From positions 1 through 52,499 of the forward strand of contig DAHWXM010000010.1 in NCBI GenBank assembly GCA_027334165.1: a DNA stretch of 52,499 nucleotides. Direction: 5' to 3'. The notes beneath the pieces are model-generated. The model was not told the DNA's origin. It saw only the letters and a list, made by a program, of their open reading frames with translations, and made no database searches. The stretch is from Microcaldota archaeon (lineage in GTDB: Archaea > Micrarchaeota > Micrarchaeia > Micrarchaeales > CABMGC01). Position numbers and translations under genes: made by a program. This document shows, one piece after another, positions 7,858-14,799 of this stretch. Position 1 is the first letter of the stretch, and every line of letters begins with the position of its first letter.

Positions 7858-8484
7858 ATGCGTCAGCCAGCCTGTGGCAAACTTGTTGTGATATCCGGCC
7901 CAATGTTCTCCGGAAAAACGTCCAGGCTCATGGAATTTCTTGAGCGCGAATACTTGGCTGGAAACAGAACTGTGTTATTCAAGCCCGACATAGACAACAG
8001 GTATGCTGGCGAGGCGTCTGTAGATGCATCTAATGGTTTGGACATTGCAACAGGCCACGTGTACTCGCACAAACACGTACGCATGCCTGCGCATCCGATA
8101 AGCATGGACGAAAGCGCTTCAGAAACCATGCGCGAACTCGCAGGGGATGCGAAGGCAATAGGCATAGATGAGGCTCAATTCTTTGGTGCAGATGCGCGCC
8201 TGGCAGACCTTTTGGATGAGTTTGCGAGTCAGGGAAGGAGCGTATACCTGTCGGTGCTAAACAGGGACCATCGAGGAAATTCATTCGGCCAGTCGGCGGA
8301 ATTCCTTTCAAGTGCCGATGTAATATACAGTCTTACTGCGGTATGCGCTAAATGCAAATCCGATAACGCTACGTTCACTCAGCGTGTAGTAGATGGCAAG
8401 GAAGTGTTCGGAGAGCTGATACAGGTTGGCGGCAAGGATTCATACGAGCCAAGATGCCGTGCATGCTTTGTTTCAGGGCGCTAG
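7858..8484 (+). CDS. tdk: Thymidine kinase (type II, TK1-like)
   Basis: Salvage enzyme that phosphorylates thymidine to dTMP with ATP. The P-loop is GPMFSGKTSR near the N-terminus. KPDIDNRY is the usual second block, and AIGIDEAQFF holds Walker B and the catalytic acid. SVLNRDHRGNSFG is the substrate lasso region. The zinc-ribbon cysteines are CAKC in the lasso-proximal part and CRAC at the end. The length, 208 residues, is normal for the family. The start at 7858 is preferred over the in-frame ATG at 7840 because of the TATA spacing and because TK1 proteins begin a few residues before the first strand. It lies next to two pyrimidine biosynthesis genes, pyrF and pyrE, so the region is a pyrimidine supply cluster. 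Confidence 0.93.
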   Translation: MRQPACGKLVVISGPMFSGKTSRLMEFLEREYLAGNRTVLFKPDIDNRYAGEASVDASNGLDIATGHVYSHKHVRMPAHPISMDESASETMRELAGDAKAIGIDEAQFFGADARLADLLDEFASQGRSVYLSVLNRDHRGNSFGQSAEFLSSADVIYSLTAVCAKCKSDNATFTQRVVDGKEVFGELIQVGGKDSYEPRCRACFVSGR

Positions 8485-8490
8485 CCTGGC

Positions 8491-9162
8491 TCACACGCTA
8501 GCTTCAGGACGCTGCTCCTCTCCGAGCCTGCTTATGACTGCGTCTATGCGCTTCAGTTCCCTGAGCGGATCCCTCGCGTTGTACACCGATCTGCCTATCA
8601 CAAGATAATCTGCCCCGCCCCTGAGCGCAAGAAGTGGGTCTCCCCCCTGCGTCCCTATCCCTGTGGCTAGCACCTTCATCTGGCCCGCGAGCCTCTTTAC
8701 TTTTCCCAGCACGTCTATTCTGTTTCCTGGGGCCATTACGCCATATGCACCAGAGCTAGCCGACAGTGCACAAAGCTCTTCCGTATCCCTGTCTATGAAG
8801 GTTGCGGAGCCTGGGTGCGACATTGCGACTATGGAAAACACCTTCATACTACCCGCCGACTTAACCACAGCGTCGAGTGCGTCCTTCCCTGCGAACGGAT
8901 GCGCCACTATCCCCCATGCGCCATGCTCGCGTATGTTCTCAGTTATTGCCCTATTTATGTCCGGTATGTTAGCAAGGTTCACATCGCATATGACCTTTGC
9001 GTATCTCGCAAGGTCATTTATTATGTCCGAGTTGGATCCCAGGATCAGAGGCCAGCCTACCTTGAACGCAAAAACGTCCTCCCCTATCTTCTGCGCTATT
9101 GCCCGTGTCTTTATCGGATCGAACAGATCCAGCGCGACCACTATTTTATTATTATCCGCCAA
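8491..9162 (-). CDS. pyrF: Orotidine 5'-phosphate decarboxylase-like protein with altered catalytic motif
   Basis: OMP decarboxylase fold, about 223 residues. Recognisable blocks are KIVVALDLFDP, FAFKVGWPLIL (substrate-binding Lys), MSHPGS, TGIGTQGGD and LVIGRSVY (phosphate-binding Arg). In the family the catalytic motif is D-x-K-x-x-D-I-P. Here it reads CDVNLANIPD, so both the catalytic Lys and the second Asp are Asn, while the first Asp is kept. The Pro before GIGxQGG is also Thr. The codons are clear in the DNA (GAT GTG AAC CTT GCT AAC). The upstream ATG at 9210 would place the promoter inside the gene; the TTG at 9162 is the better start. Divergent from pyrE. Either the enzyme works unusually, has another substrate, or another gene supplies the activity. 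Confidence 0.85.
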   Translation of the reverse strand: MADNNKIVVALDLFDPIKTRAIAQKIGEDVFAFKVGWPLILGSNSDIINDLARYAKVICDVNLANIPDINRAITENIREHGAWGIVAHPFAGKDALDAVVKSAGSMKVFSIVAMSHPGSATFIDRDTEELCALSASSGAYGVMAPGNRIDVLGKVKRLAGQMKVLATGIGTQGGDPLLALRGGADYLVIGRSVYNARDPLRELKRIDAVISRLGEEQRPEASV

Positions 9163-9192
9163 GGAAAAACCCTGTTGATAAATGGCAAATAA

Positions 9193-9203
9193 GATATATA
9201 AAC
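9193..9203. promoter_or_regulatory. Near-palindromic TATA element shared by pyrF and pyrE
   Basis: GATATATAAAC reads TTTATATATC on the other strand. It is about 40 bases from the TTG start of pyrF and about 41 from the ATG of pyrE, in a 76-base divergent gap. One element could serve both directions, tying the two pyrimidine genes together. Confidence 0.5.
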
Positions 9204-9238
9204 CCTGCAATGGTTAGTAAATACCTGGGTGTGATTTG

Positions 9239-9757
9239 ATGTTGAAAGACAGCCTTATCGCCGCAAAGGCCGTGAAGTTTGGGGACTTTACCTTGACATC
9301 TGGCAAGAAGTCCAACTACTACGTTGATATGAAAACTCCAGTTGCAAATTCTCCAGCACTGCTCAGGGAATTGTCTGAAGAGCTCGCAACGCGCGTTTAT
9401 GCGAAGACAATCGCGGGCGTGGAGCTTGGTGCAGTACCATTGCTCATAGCAACAGCCGTAAAGCTGGGCATACCATACGCGATAATACGCAAGGAAGCCA
9501 GGGAGCATGGCGTCAAGGATCCTGTTGTTGGCAGCATAAGTTCTGGCGAGACCGTTGACATAATAGAAGATGTGGTCACCACAGGAGGTTCAGTGCTGAG
9601 GGCTGCGAAATTGCTCAGGGAACGCGGAGTAATTGTCAACAGGGTCATCTGCGTAGTCGACAGAGAAGAGGGTGGAGCCGCGCTTCTTATGGAAAACGGC
9701 ATAGAGCTGGTCCCCATAGTGAAGGTTTCCGAAATATTTCAAAATGGTCCAAAATGA
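9239..9757 (+). CDS. pyrE: Orotate phosphoribosyltransferase
   Basis: Transfers a phosphoribosyl group from PRPP to orotate, giving OMP, the substrate of PyrF. Motifs are FTLTSGKKSNYYVDMK (orotate-binding N-terminal block), GVELGAVPL, AIIRKEAREHG (flexible catalytic loop) and the PRPP loop VDIIEDVVTTGGS. Length is 172 residues, normal for the archaeal form. The ATG at 9239 is preceded by a Shine-Dalgarno-like GGTG seven bases upstream; an overlapping TTG at 9236 is less likely. The gene is complete and intact, in contrast to the altered motif of the divergent pyrF. Confidence 0.95.
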   Translation: MLKDSLIAAKAVKFGDFTLTSGKKSNYYVDMKTPVANSPALLRELSEELATRVYAKTIAGVELGAVPLLIATAVKLGIPYAIIRKEAREHGVKDPVVGSISSGETVDIIEDVVTTGGSVLRAAKLLRERGVIVNRVICVVDREEGGAALLMENGIELVPIVKVSEIFQNGPK

Positions 9758-9768
9758 CCTCGCAAATA

Positions 9769-9778
9769 GTTTTAATAA
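9769..9778 (+). promoter_or_regulatory. TATA box of tRNA-Asp
   Basis: GTTTTAATAA lies about 30 bases before the first base of tRNA-Asp, the spacing expected for an archaeal tRNA promoter. Confidence 0.5.
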
Positions 9779-9803
9779 GCTGTTGCGCCATATCTATTCA
9801 TCT

Positions 9804-9876
9804 GCCTTGGTAGTGTAGTGGTCCAGCATACGAGCCTGTCACGCTTGTGACCCGGGTTCGAATCCCGGCCAAGGCG
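9804..9876 (+). tRNA. tRNA-Asp (GTC)
   Basis: A complete cloverleaf of 73 nt. The acceptor stem GCCTTGG pairs with CCAAGGC and the discriminator is G. The anticodon arm CGAGC-CTGTCAC-GCTTG gives anticodon GTC, and the T arm CCGGGTTCGAATCCCGG is perfect. CCA is not encoded. The 3' 62 bases recur downstream at 10922, marking this gene as an integration site. Confidence 0.95.
9815..9876 (+). repeat. Direct repeat, left copy (within tRNA-Asp)
   Basis: This 62-base segment, from GTAGTGGTCC in the D arm to the discriminator base, is identical to 10922-10983 in the same orientation. The flanking bases differ immediately on both sides. Such a repeat of the 3' part of a tRNA gene is the usual mark of site-specific integration. 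Confidence 0.92.
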
Positions 9877-9934
9877 CCTTCTGTTTACCTGTACCTGTTT
9901 ATTTATACCCCTACATTTTTATCAAAAAGCAAAT

Positions 9935-9945
9935 ATTTATATATT
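9935..9945 (+). promoter_or_regulatory. TATA box of the Fic gene
   Basis: ATTTATATATT is centred 26 bases before the ATG at 9966, which makes that ATG the likely leaderless start. Upstream in-frame start codons would lie inside the promoter. Confidence 0.6.
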
Positions 9946-9965
9946 TGCAGGGGTATAGATTAGCT

Positions 9966-10859
9966 ATGGTAATAATAAGAAAGGAGGAACGTAACGGCAA
10001 TATATACTATTATCTAGAACACTCCTTTAGGTTAAATGGGAAAACACTGAAGAAGGAGAGATATTTGGGAAAAGCAATTCCCAAAAACATTGAAAGGATA
10101 GAGGCCGACTTCTTGTATGAAATCTACAAGAAAAAGTGGTATGCTCAATTCGAACTGATAAAAAGCGATTTCGGCAAAGAGCGAGATAACATGCCACCAG
10201 AGGCGCTAGAAAAATACATCGAGTCCTTCATGATAAAGTTCACTTATGACACACAGAGAATCGAGGGGTCGACCCTAAATTTCAGGGATACAGCCAGTCT
10301 ACTTTTGGAGGGCAGAACCCCGCCAAATAAGCCCATAAGAGACGTGAAAGAAGCAGAAGAACACAAAAAGGTATTTTACGAGATACTGGAAACTAAAAAA
10401 GACATAAGCCTTGGTTTGATTCTGGGATGGCATTATAAATTATTCAAGGAGACCAAGCAAGATATAGCGGGCAGAATCAGAGATCATCAGGTTGCAATAA
10501 GTGGGAGCAGGTTCATTCCGCCATCGCCCGTAGAAATTAATGCATTATTGGATGACTTTATTAAATGGTATAATAAGAACAAGGGCAAACTGAATCCTGT
10601 GGAACTAGCGGCCCTTGTGCATCTCAAATTTGTAACAATACACCCATTTACCGATGGCAATGGAAGGATATCAAGATTGTTAATGAATTTTGTATTAAAC
10701 AAACATAAGTTTCCCATGTTAAATATAGAATACAAGAACAGATCCAGCTATTATACGGCATTGGAAAGATCGCAGGTAAAACACAACGAAAGCCCCTTCG
10801 TCCAATGGTTTTTCAGAAGGTATCTAAAAAGCAATAAGGCGTACCTTAAGAGTTCATGA
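9966..10859 (+). CDS. Fic family protein (class II type, with inhibitory motif)
   Basis: A 297-residue Fic protein. The active-site loop IHPFTDGNGRISRLL fits HPFx(D/E)GNGRxxR: the His is catalytic and the Gly-Asn-Gly-Arg part binds the nucleotide phosphates. Upstream, TYDTQRIEGSTL contains the S/TxxxE-G inhibitory helix motif, placed N-terminal to the core as in class II Fic proteins. These enzymes usually transfer AMP to Ser, Thr or Tyr of a target protein and are self-inhibited by that Glu. The first 60 residues (VIIRKEERNGNIYYYLEHSF, then KKERYLG) resemble a small DNA- or ligand-binding beta module seen in some archaeal Fic proteins. It is intact and AT-rich, and is the only gene between the tRNA-Asp repeats. 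The target is unknown. Confidence 0.9.
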   Translation: MVIIRKEERNGNIYYYLEHSFRLNGKTLKKERYLGKAIPKNIERIEADFLYEIYKKKWYAQFELIKSDFGKERDNMPPEALEKYIESFMIKFTYDTQRIEGSTLNFRDTASLLLEGRTPPNKPIRDVKEAEEHKKVFYEILETKKDISLGLILGWHYKLFKETKQDIAGRIRDHQVAISGSRFIPPSPVEINALLDDFIKWYNKNKGKLNPVELAALVHLKFVTIHPFTDGNGRISRLLMNFVLNKHKFPMLNIEYKNRSSYYTALERSQVKHNESPFVQWFFRRYLKSNKAYLKSS

Positions 10860-10921
10860 TAAAATGATACGAAAAAGCGAGATTTACGGAAACCAAAAAT
10901 CTAGGCTTGCAAGCTACGGCG

Positions 10922-10983
10922 GTAGTGGTCCAGCATACGAGCCTGTCACGCTTGTGACCCGGGTTCGAATCCCGGCCAAGGCG
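10922..10983 (+). repeat. Direct repeat, right copy (3' fragment of tRNA-Asp)
   Basis: Identical over 62 bases to the 3' part of the tRNA-Asp gene at 9815-9876. The preceding bases (AAGCTACGGCG) cannot pair with the CCAAGGC acceptor strand, so this copy cannot fold as a working tRNA. It marks the right end of the Fic cassette. Confidence 0.92.
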
Positions 10984-11002
10984 TTTCTATTCAACCACAC
11001 CC

Positions 11003-11012
11003 TTTTTAAACA
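11003..11012 (+). promoter_or_regulatory. TATA-like element before the 208-residue helical protein
   Basis: TTTTTAAACA lies 20 bases after the end of the tRNA-Asp fragment. The expected transcript start is near 11033, where a GGTGG Shine-Dalgarno-like sequence occurs (11033-11037). Confidence 0.35.
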
Positions 11013-11110
11013 TACGATGTTAGTTTGGTCTAGGTGGTTTTACGGTCGAAGATGATAACGAACGCACGACAAAGGCTCTGATACGCCAGATTGTCGAAAA
11101 GCCAAAGAAC

Positions 11111-11737
11111 ATGGTGCAGTTGATAAACGAAATGTTCTCAAACCTATCGAATCTGGATTCTGATAGGCGCAGGAAGGCGATCGAAGAGTTGATCGGGGCT
11201 GCCCTCGACCTGCAGCAAACAGATTATGACAAATTCGAGAATTTTATACTCGAGAGCCTAGCAAAGCAATCCGATCAGGTGAGACGGACCGTGCTGGAAA
11301 GCAGCATGATGATAACCGATAGCCTAAACGCTGACAAAATGGAGAAGGCACGTTTGGGCATGCAGCATTGCGCGAAGGATCTCATAACCAAGTCCGGAAA
11401 GGCTGACGACGTGATAATAACTGTATACGAGAGCCTGGCGTTCATGAGATCCGATACCGCAATTGATTTTATACGCAGCATACTGGACTCGACGCTGGAA
11501 ATGCCCTCGTTCCTCTATCACGACTTCATGAAAAGAAGGATGACGTTGATGGTGAACCTTCCGGACAGCATGATGCAGAGGATACTAAAGTACTGGGTCA
11601 TTGCTGTTGGCGAATTGCCTTTTCAAAAGTCACAGAAGGAGAAGGGGATGCGTGCCAAGATCCTGTCGGAGATGCCGCCTGAGAAACAGCGCAAATTTTC
11701 CAGAATAATGGAGTCGCTCGGCATCTCTGTCGAATGA
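11111..11737 (+). CDS. Uncharacterised all-helical protein, HEAT-like (208 aa or longer)
   Basis: The sequence is a run of amphipathic helix pairs (SDRRRKAIEELIGAALDL, VRRTVLESSMMITDSL, ADDVIITVYESLAFMR), suggesting an alpha-solenoid scaffold. No catalytic motif is visible and I do not recognise the family. The first standard start is the ATG at 11111, but it has no Shine-Dalgarno sequence. The same frame stays open upstream to 11021 and reads plausibly (VEDDNERTTKALIRQIVEKP). A GGTGG sequence at 11033-11037 lies four bases before an in-frame ACG at 11042, so the real protein may begin there with a non-standard codon. It sits just outside the Fic cassette, whose insertion may have replaced its original upstream region. 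Confidence 0.75.
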   Translation: MVQLINEMFSNLSNLDSDRRRKAIEELIGAALDLQQTDYDKFENFILESLAKQSDQVRRTVLESSMMITDSLNADKMEKARLGMQHCAKDLITKSGKADDVIITVYESLAFMRSDTAIDFIRSILDSTLEMPSFLYHDFMKRRMTLMVNLPDSMMQRILKYWVIAVGELPFQKSQKEKGMRAKILSEMPPEKQRKFSRIMESLGISVE

Positions 11738-11770
11738 CCGTAGGTTGCAGAACGCCAGGCATAACATCAT

Positions 11771-11875
11771 TCCCGTTGGTGTGAGTCGAACACACAGCCT
11801 GTCGGTATCTACTTCCACTCTACGGAAATACTGTGCAAACTACAGCCGACCGCTCTGCCATTGAGCTACAACGGG
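11771..11875 (-). tRNA. tRNA-Tyr (GTA) with intron
   Basis: The acceptor stem CCCGTTG pairs with CAACGGG, giving C1-G72 with discriminator A as in archaeal tRNA-Tyr. The D stem is GCTC/GAGC, the T arm is GTGTG-TTCGACT-CACAC, and the anticodon stem is GTCGG/CCGAC. The loop carries anticodon GTA and is interrupted by an intron of about 33 nt at the canonical position after base 37. The intron must be removed by the archaeal splicing endonuclease. CCA is not encoded. Confidence 0.9.
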
Positions 11876-11932
11876 ATATCTGATAATATGAGGTATAATA
11901 GTATTTATATATTGCATGTGGCATAAAAAATC

Positions 11933-14728
11933 ATGTCAAAGCCTGAGAGGGTCAGGGTGGGGAGAAACGATCCGAAAGGCAAGGCTCCGTCATGGCATCA
12001 GCAGAAAAAGCCGGCAGCGCAGCCAACGCCGCAGAGGCGCTACACCGCCAGAACCCCCCTTTCATTTTACGCGCTCAAGGACATGCTAAGGCGCATCTCC
12101 AGCCACAAAAATTTTCCGGACATGGTTGCCATAGGAATAGCGCTCACCAGCCTGGCCATAGCTTTCCCATCGTTTCCTCTCGCTGTCATAATACCGCTCA
12201 TACTCGCAACGATGCTCATCACCATGATACACCCTCTCATGGGCCTGATGGTGTTCCTATTCGAGACGCTGCCAATCATAATCTACCAGGCCCCATTGCT
12301 CGGCTGGCTATCCATGATATTCATAAGCGTGTCCCTATTCCTGGGCTACAGACATTATCGCACCATACTGTTCGTTTACATAATGACCATGCTGCCGCTG
12401 TCATTTCTGGGCTCGTTCCTCGAGATGCCTGCATTCTTCCTTGGCGTGCTCTTCATAGGCCTAAAGCGCTCCTCCGTTTCAATAATAGTCATACTCCTTC
12501 TGATAGTGGTGTTTTCGAGCCTAAGCGGCATCCAGAACTCCGGTCCGTTCGCGTACGACTCCGTGTCTGCGCATTCCTCATTCGGCACAAATCCTGCGGT
12601 GGCATACCTTACGGCAAACAAGAGCGGCACATCACTCGCGGACTTCGGGCAAGGATTCGGCACGGCATTCGCCTCGTTCCTTAGCACTCCCGTGCTCGCA
12701 AATGTGGGTACGGCATTCCAGCTTGCCGGAATCGCCATATACGGCGACGTAGACTTCATAGGCCTGCAGATATTCATCTGGCTCATAACCGTATTCATAG
12801 TGAGCAATTTTGCATCGAAGAGCCGTTCCGTATACAAGGGCACACAGGCCAGTGCCTTCGGGCTGATACTGCTTATATCGTACATCGCATTCACCTCCCT
12901 GTCCGGCCTGCAGATAAGTCCGGCAGTAATCCTGGGATTCTTCCTAGCCCCACTGCTCTACCTGCTGATGGAATCCAACGGGGTGAACATAGTCCGGACG
13001 CTCGATGTTGCAAAGCAGGACTTCATAGAGAAGTTCAACGAGGGCGTTGAGGAAATAGCGGCGAACGCGCGCGAGACGCTGAATGATGTAGCGAACTACG
13101 ACCAGACAAAGGAAGAGCTAAAGGCGGCAATACTTGCTCCGATAGAGCACAGAGAGATATCCGGTGCGTACAACGTAAAGCCCGCAAAAGGAATACTCCT
13201 TTTCGGCCCCCCTGGCACCGGAAAGACGCTGCTCATGCGCGCGCTGTCCAATGAAATACGCGGCCGCTTCTTCTATGTCAAGACGTCCTCACTTATAAGC
13301 CCGTTCCAGGGCGAGAGTGCTAGCAGGCTGGCAAAGATCTTCGCCACCGTTAAGAAACACCCCCCCGCCATACTCTTCTTCGATGAGATAGATGCGGTAG
13401 CCGGCAGCAGGGAACTGAAGGAGAGCGATGAGTCCAGGCAGCTGCTTTCCACGCTTCTCGGGGAGATGGATGGCTTCCAGAAGATAGAGGGCATAGTCAT
13501 CGTGGGATCCACAAACATACCTAACACGCTGGATCCGAGCATCATGAGGCCCGGCAGGTTCGATAAGATAATCTACATGTCGCTCCCAGACGAGGACGGC
13601 CGCGGAAAGATATTCAAGTATTACCTTTCAAAACTTCCCATAGCGAAAGAGATGGACTTCGCCAAGCTCGCAAAGATGTCAAACAGATATTCTGGCGCGG
13701 ACATAAAGAACGTCTGTGACGAAGTGGCGCGGATGGTCTCCGAGGACGCCATAAAGTCGAACAAGGTGCTCGAGATAACAATGGACGACCTGATATCCGT
13801 GATAAGCCAGACGAAGCCATCGACGACCATATCTCAGCTTGAGACTTACAACACATTCAAGATGGATTACGAAAGGAGGATGCATCCGGAGAAGTTTGTC
13901 GAAGAGAAGACGGAGAACCTGAGCATAAATGATGTTGTGGGGCTAGAAAACGCCAAAAAGGCCATCTACGAGGCCATAGAAGTCCCGATGATGCATCCCG
14001 AGTTGATCAAGAAGTACGACATACGGAGCACAAAGGGGATACTTCTCTTCGGCCCTCCAGGAACAGGGAAGACAATGCTCATGCGTGCTGTGGCTTCGGA
14101 CATCGGCGATGTCAAGATGTTCGTGCTCTCAGGTGCTGAGCTAAGCAAGTACGGACTGGAGCGAGCTGTGCTTACTATAAAGCAGACTTTCGATAGGGCT
14201 AAGGAGAACGCCCCTTCCGTAATATTTTTGGACGAGATCGACTCGCTGCTGCCGATACGTGAAAAATCATCCATGCTGGGCGTAGAGATAACCAGCGAAT
14301 TCCTCCAGGAGATGGACGGCATAAAGGGTTCTGGAGATGTCGTTGTTGTGGGTGCCACAAACAGACCTGACGCGCTGGATCCAGCACTGCTGCGCGGCGG
14401 AAGGTTCGACAAGCTTATTTTCGTGCAGCCGCCGAACAAGACCGACCGCGTCCTGCTGTTCGAGAGGAACTTGAAAAAGGCGCCGATCTCAAAGGACATG
14501 AACTTCGACAAGCTCGGCGACATAACGAGCGGATACACCGGGGCGGACATAGCCAACATATGCCGGCAAGCAAAAATGAATGCTCTGGAGGAGAGCATCG
14601 ACGCATCTAAGGAGGTTGAGATCACAACTGACGATTTGCTAGACATAATAAACAACACGCGGCCCTCCGCGCCAAACATCTCCATGAGTGCCTATCTCAC
14701 CTTCCTGTCGAGATATGGGCGCGAATAG
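11933..14728 (+). CDS. Membrane-embedded double-AAA ATPase, CDC48-like
   Basis: A 931-residue protein. Residues 1-50 are basic and Pro/Gln-rich. About 60-345 contain roughly eight membrane helices with a Ser/Gly-rich outer loop at about 200-255. A linker leads to two tandem AAA modules. D1 has Walker A GPPGTGKT at about 425-432, Walker B ILFFDEIDA and arginine-finger segment RPGRFDKI. D2 has Walker A at about 706-713, Walker B VIFLDEIDSL and GGRFDKLIF. AAA identity is closest to Cdc48/VAT, but the usual Cdc48 N-domain is replaced by the membrane region. Unlike FtsH or Lon there is no protease domain after the AAA parts. Likely role (inferred): extracting or remodelling membrane proteins, perhaps feeding the proteasome. 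Confidence 0.88.
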   Translation: MSKPERVRVGRNDPKGKAPSWHQQKKPAAQPTPQRRYTARTPLSFYALKDMLRRISSHKNFPDMVAIGIALTSLAIAFPSFPLAVIIPLILATMLITMIHPLMGLMVFLFETLPIIIYQAPLLGWLSMIFISVSLFLGYRHYRTILFVYIMTMLPLSFLGSFLEMPAFFLGVLFIGLKRSSVSIIVILLLIVVFSSLSGIQNSGPFAYDSVSAHSSFGTNPAVAYLTANKSGTSLADFGQGFGTAFASFLSTPVLANVGTAFQLAGIAIYGDVDFIGLQIFIWLITVFIVSNFASKSRSVYKGTQASAFGLILLISYIAFTSLSGLQISPAVILGFFLAPLLYLLMESNGVNIVRTLDVAKQDFIEKFNEGVEEIAANARETLNDVANYDQTKEELKAAILAPIEHREISGAYNVKPAKGILLFGPPGTGKTLLMRALSNEIRGRFFYVKTSSLISPFQGESASRLAKIFATVKKHPPAILFFDEIDAVAGSRELKESDESRQLLSTLLGEMDGFQKIEGIVIVGSTNIPNTLDPSIMRPGRFDKIIYMSLPDEDGRGKIFKYYLSKLPIAKEMDFAKLAKMSNRYSGADIKNVCDEVARMVSEDAIKSNKVLEITMDDLISVISQTKPSTTISQLETYNTFKMDYERRMHPEKFVEEKTENLSINDVVGLENAKKAIYEAIEVPMMHPELIKKYDIRSTKGILLFGPPGTGKTMLMRAVASDIGDVKMFVLSGAELSKYGLERAVLTIKQTFDRAKENAPSVIFLDEIDSLLPIREKSSMLGVEITSEFLQEMDGIKGSGDVVVVGATNRPDALDPALLRGGRFDKLIFVQPPNKTDRVLLFERNLKKAPISKDMNFDKLGDITSGYTGADIANICRQAKMNALEESIDASKEVEITTDDLLDIINNTRPSAPNISMSAYLTFLSRYGRE

Positions 14729-14799
14729 GTGCAGGCATGCCATGCGTTGATATTATATCTTTTTTCTGGTATGCGTATATGTAATGGGTTGAAACTCAA

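Larger units (their letters stand above)
9815..10983 (+). mobile_element. Minimal tRNA-Asp-targeted integrated cassette carrying one Fic gene
   Basis: The region between the two 62-base repeats holds only the Fic gene and its promoter, about 1.1 kb in all. The left copy remains a full tRNA-Asp gene and the right copy is a 3' fragment, the classic layout after recombinase-mediated insertion into a tRNA gene. The cassette is visibly richer in A and T than its neighbours, which supports horizontal origin. No integrase, replication gene or second repeat is present, so it is either a remnant or was mobilised by an enzyme from elsewhere. A tandem duplication is possible but would not explain the AT-rich foreign gene. 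Confidence 0.7.

Noticed and set aside
9163-9210. N-terminal extension of PyrF to the ATG at 9210
   Set aside because: It would place the TATA element inside the coding region, and the family begins near the KIVVALD strand.
10911-10983. Second functional tRNA-Asp gene
   Set aside because: The 5' acceptor strand is missing, so no acceptor stem can form.
10864-11055. A 63-residue open frame over the right tRNA-Asp repeat
   Set aside because: It runs straight through the tRNA fragment and has no protein-like features; the overlap is accidental.
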